Below, one piece after another: positions 63,092-64,000 of a stretch of DNA of 64,000 nucleotides. This stretch comes from Candidatus Methylobacter favarea (GTDB taxonomy: Bacteria > Pseudomonadota > Gammaproteobacteria > Methylococcales > Methylomonadaceae): the NCBI RefSeq assembly GCF_902806695.1, contig NZ_CADCXN010000113.1:1-64000 (forward strand), in the 5' to 3' direction. The notes under the pieces are model-generated. The model was not told where the DNA came from. It worked only from the letters and a program-made list of their open reading frames with translations, and searched no databases. The translations under genes were made by a program, and so were the position numbers. Every line of letters begins with the position of its first letter. Within the stretch, counting starts at the first letter, position 1.

Positions 63092-64000
63092 TTAGTCGGA
63101 ATTCTGCATTTCAATAATGAATTTTCCCGAATTACGCTCTGTCTGTGCAGTGTCATTGCGCAAGGCTTCCGTATACTTCAGATACGCATTATCAATATCG
63201 CCGGTAATGTATTTATTACTAAAACAGGAAGTATCGAAATGTTTAATATCAGGATTACCTTTGCGGACAGCATCGATTAAATCATCCAGATCCTGATAAA
63301 TCATCCGGTCAGCGCCTATTGCCGCGCATATTTCATTTTCCGTAAGATTATGGGCGATCAATTCATGCGCGGCCGGCATGTCAATGCCGTAAACATTCGG
63401 ATAGCGGACAGGCGGCGCAGCAGAAGCAAAGTAAACTTTTCTGGCGCCTGCCTCGCGGGCCATCTGGATAATTTGCGCCGAAGTTGTTCCTCTTACGACT
63501 GAGTCATCAACCAGCAATACCTTTTTGCCTTCAAATTCAAGGCCAATAGCGTTTAATTTTTGCCTGACCGATTTTTCCCTCATTTTCTGGCCCGGCATGA
63601 TAAAAGTCCGGCCAATATAACGATTCTTAATAAAACCTTCCCGATACTTTACCCCTAGCCTGTTGGCCATCTGCAAAGCCGCGGTCCTGCTGGTATCCGG
63701 GATAGGAATAATGACATCAATATCATGATCGGGCCATATGCGAAGCACTTTTTTGGCCAGTTTTTCGCCCATGCGCAGACGCGCTTTGTAAACCGAAATA
63801 TTATCAATAATTGAATCCGGACGGGCAAAATAGACGTATTCAAAAATACAGGGACAATGATCTTTCACTTTCGAGCACTGCCTGGTGTGCAATATGCCGG
63901 CTTCTTCAATAAATACGGCTTCTCCAGGTTCAATGTCTCTGATAAGGTCAAAACCGAGCACATCGAGAGCAACGCTTTCTGATGCAATCATAAATTCAGG
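63092..64000 (-). CDS. purF: PurF, amidophosphoribosyltransferase (5' part cut by window edge)
   Basis: PurF makes phosphoribosylamine from PRPP and glutamine, the first step of purine synthesis. About 302 codons of the C-terminal part are visible; the frame stays open to the window edge. Present are the end of the glutaminase domain ([20 protein letters not shown]), [14 protein letters not shown], and the PRPP loop [20 protein letters not shown]. It ends with a long tail ([15 protein letters not shown]). The catalytic Cys of the N-terminal domain is outside the window. Confidence 0.96.
   Translation of the reverse strand, partial: PEFMIASESVALDVLGFDLIRDIEPGEAVFIEEAGILHTRQCSKVKDHCPCIFEYVYFARPDSIIDNISVYKARLRMGEKLAKKVLRIWPDHDIDVIIPIPDTSRTAALQMANRLGVKYREGFIKNRYIGRTFIMPGQKMREKSVRQKLNAIGLEFEGKKVLLVDDSVVRGTTSAQIIQMAREAGARKVYFASAAPPVRYPNVYGIDMPAAHELIAHNLTENEICAAIGADRMIYQDLDDLIDAVRKGNPDIKHFDTSCFSNKYITGDIDNAYLKYTEALRNDTAQTERNSGKFIIEMQNSD

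Overview
The window looks like chromosomal DNA of a gammaproteobacterium. Three gene orders match those known from Pseudomonas and relatives: the flg cluster, uvrB facing aspC, and gshB-tonB-yqgE-ruvX-pyrR-pyrB-pyrC'. A compact gnd-zwf-pgl set, as used in the ribulose-monophosphate methanotrophs, suggests order Methylococcales (Methylobacter-like). That placement is inference, because no methane or methanol oxidation gene lies in the window.

Layout. 1-12 kb is the flagellar hook-basal body region: flgN, flgM and flgA on the minus strand, diverging from flgB to flgL on the plus strand, with a near-consensus sigma-28 promoter before flgM and sigma-54-like elements before flgA and flgB. 12-16.7 kb is a decayed zone with a TPR remnant, two copies of a 207-bp repeat with RNA-like hairpins, an intact rhomboid protease gene, a small membrane protein gene and a wrecked IS481-like transposase. 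16.8-20 kb holds uvrB and aspC. 20-22.2 kb is a second decayed zone with an internally deleted IS5-type element and a UvrD-like helicase pseudogene. 22.2-28 kb is the gshB-to-pyrC' operon. 28-31.5 kb has rpmB-rpmG, a broken regulator-like gene (two cyclic-nucleotide domains plus rhodanese) and a DegQ protease. 31.6-38 kb has moaB, a DUF423 gene, pepN and a UPF0182 gene. 38-45.6 kb carries slp, two transporters, a DUF2789 gene and the oxidative pentose phosphate genes gnd, zwf and pgl. 45.6-52.5 kb has a SHOCT protein, a membrane protein beginning MCWSGEAS, the AmmeMemoRadiSam triad (amrS, amrB, amrA), a broken membrane protein gene and an APH-type kinase. 52.5-56.8 kb is a graveyard of restriction-type genes and insertion elements. 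56.9-64 kb returns to housekeeping: def, ppk, a methyltransferase, a D-cysteine desulfhydrase-like enzyme, phhB, metZ and the start-truncated purF.

How the genes work together. The flg genes build the rod, hook, rings and hook-filament junction, and FlgM, FlgN and FlgA act as anti-sigma factor, chaperone and P-ring chaperone. The pyr genes supply the aspartate transcarbamoylase step and include a dihydroorotase-like subunit without its metal-binding histidines. gnd, zwf and pgl form the oxidative pentose phosphate route. The most unusual observations are the paired structured repeats, two internally deleted IS5 copies sharing one deletion junction, the multiply broken cNMP-rhodanese gene, a membrane protein gene broken by one in-frame TGA, and the contiguous AmmeMemoRadiSam set, whose function is still poorly understood.
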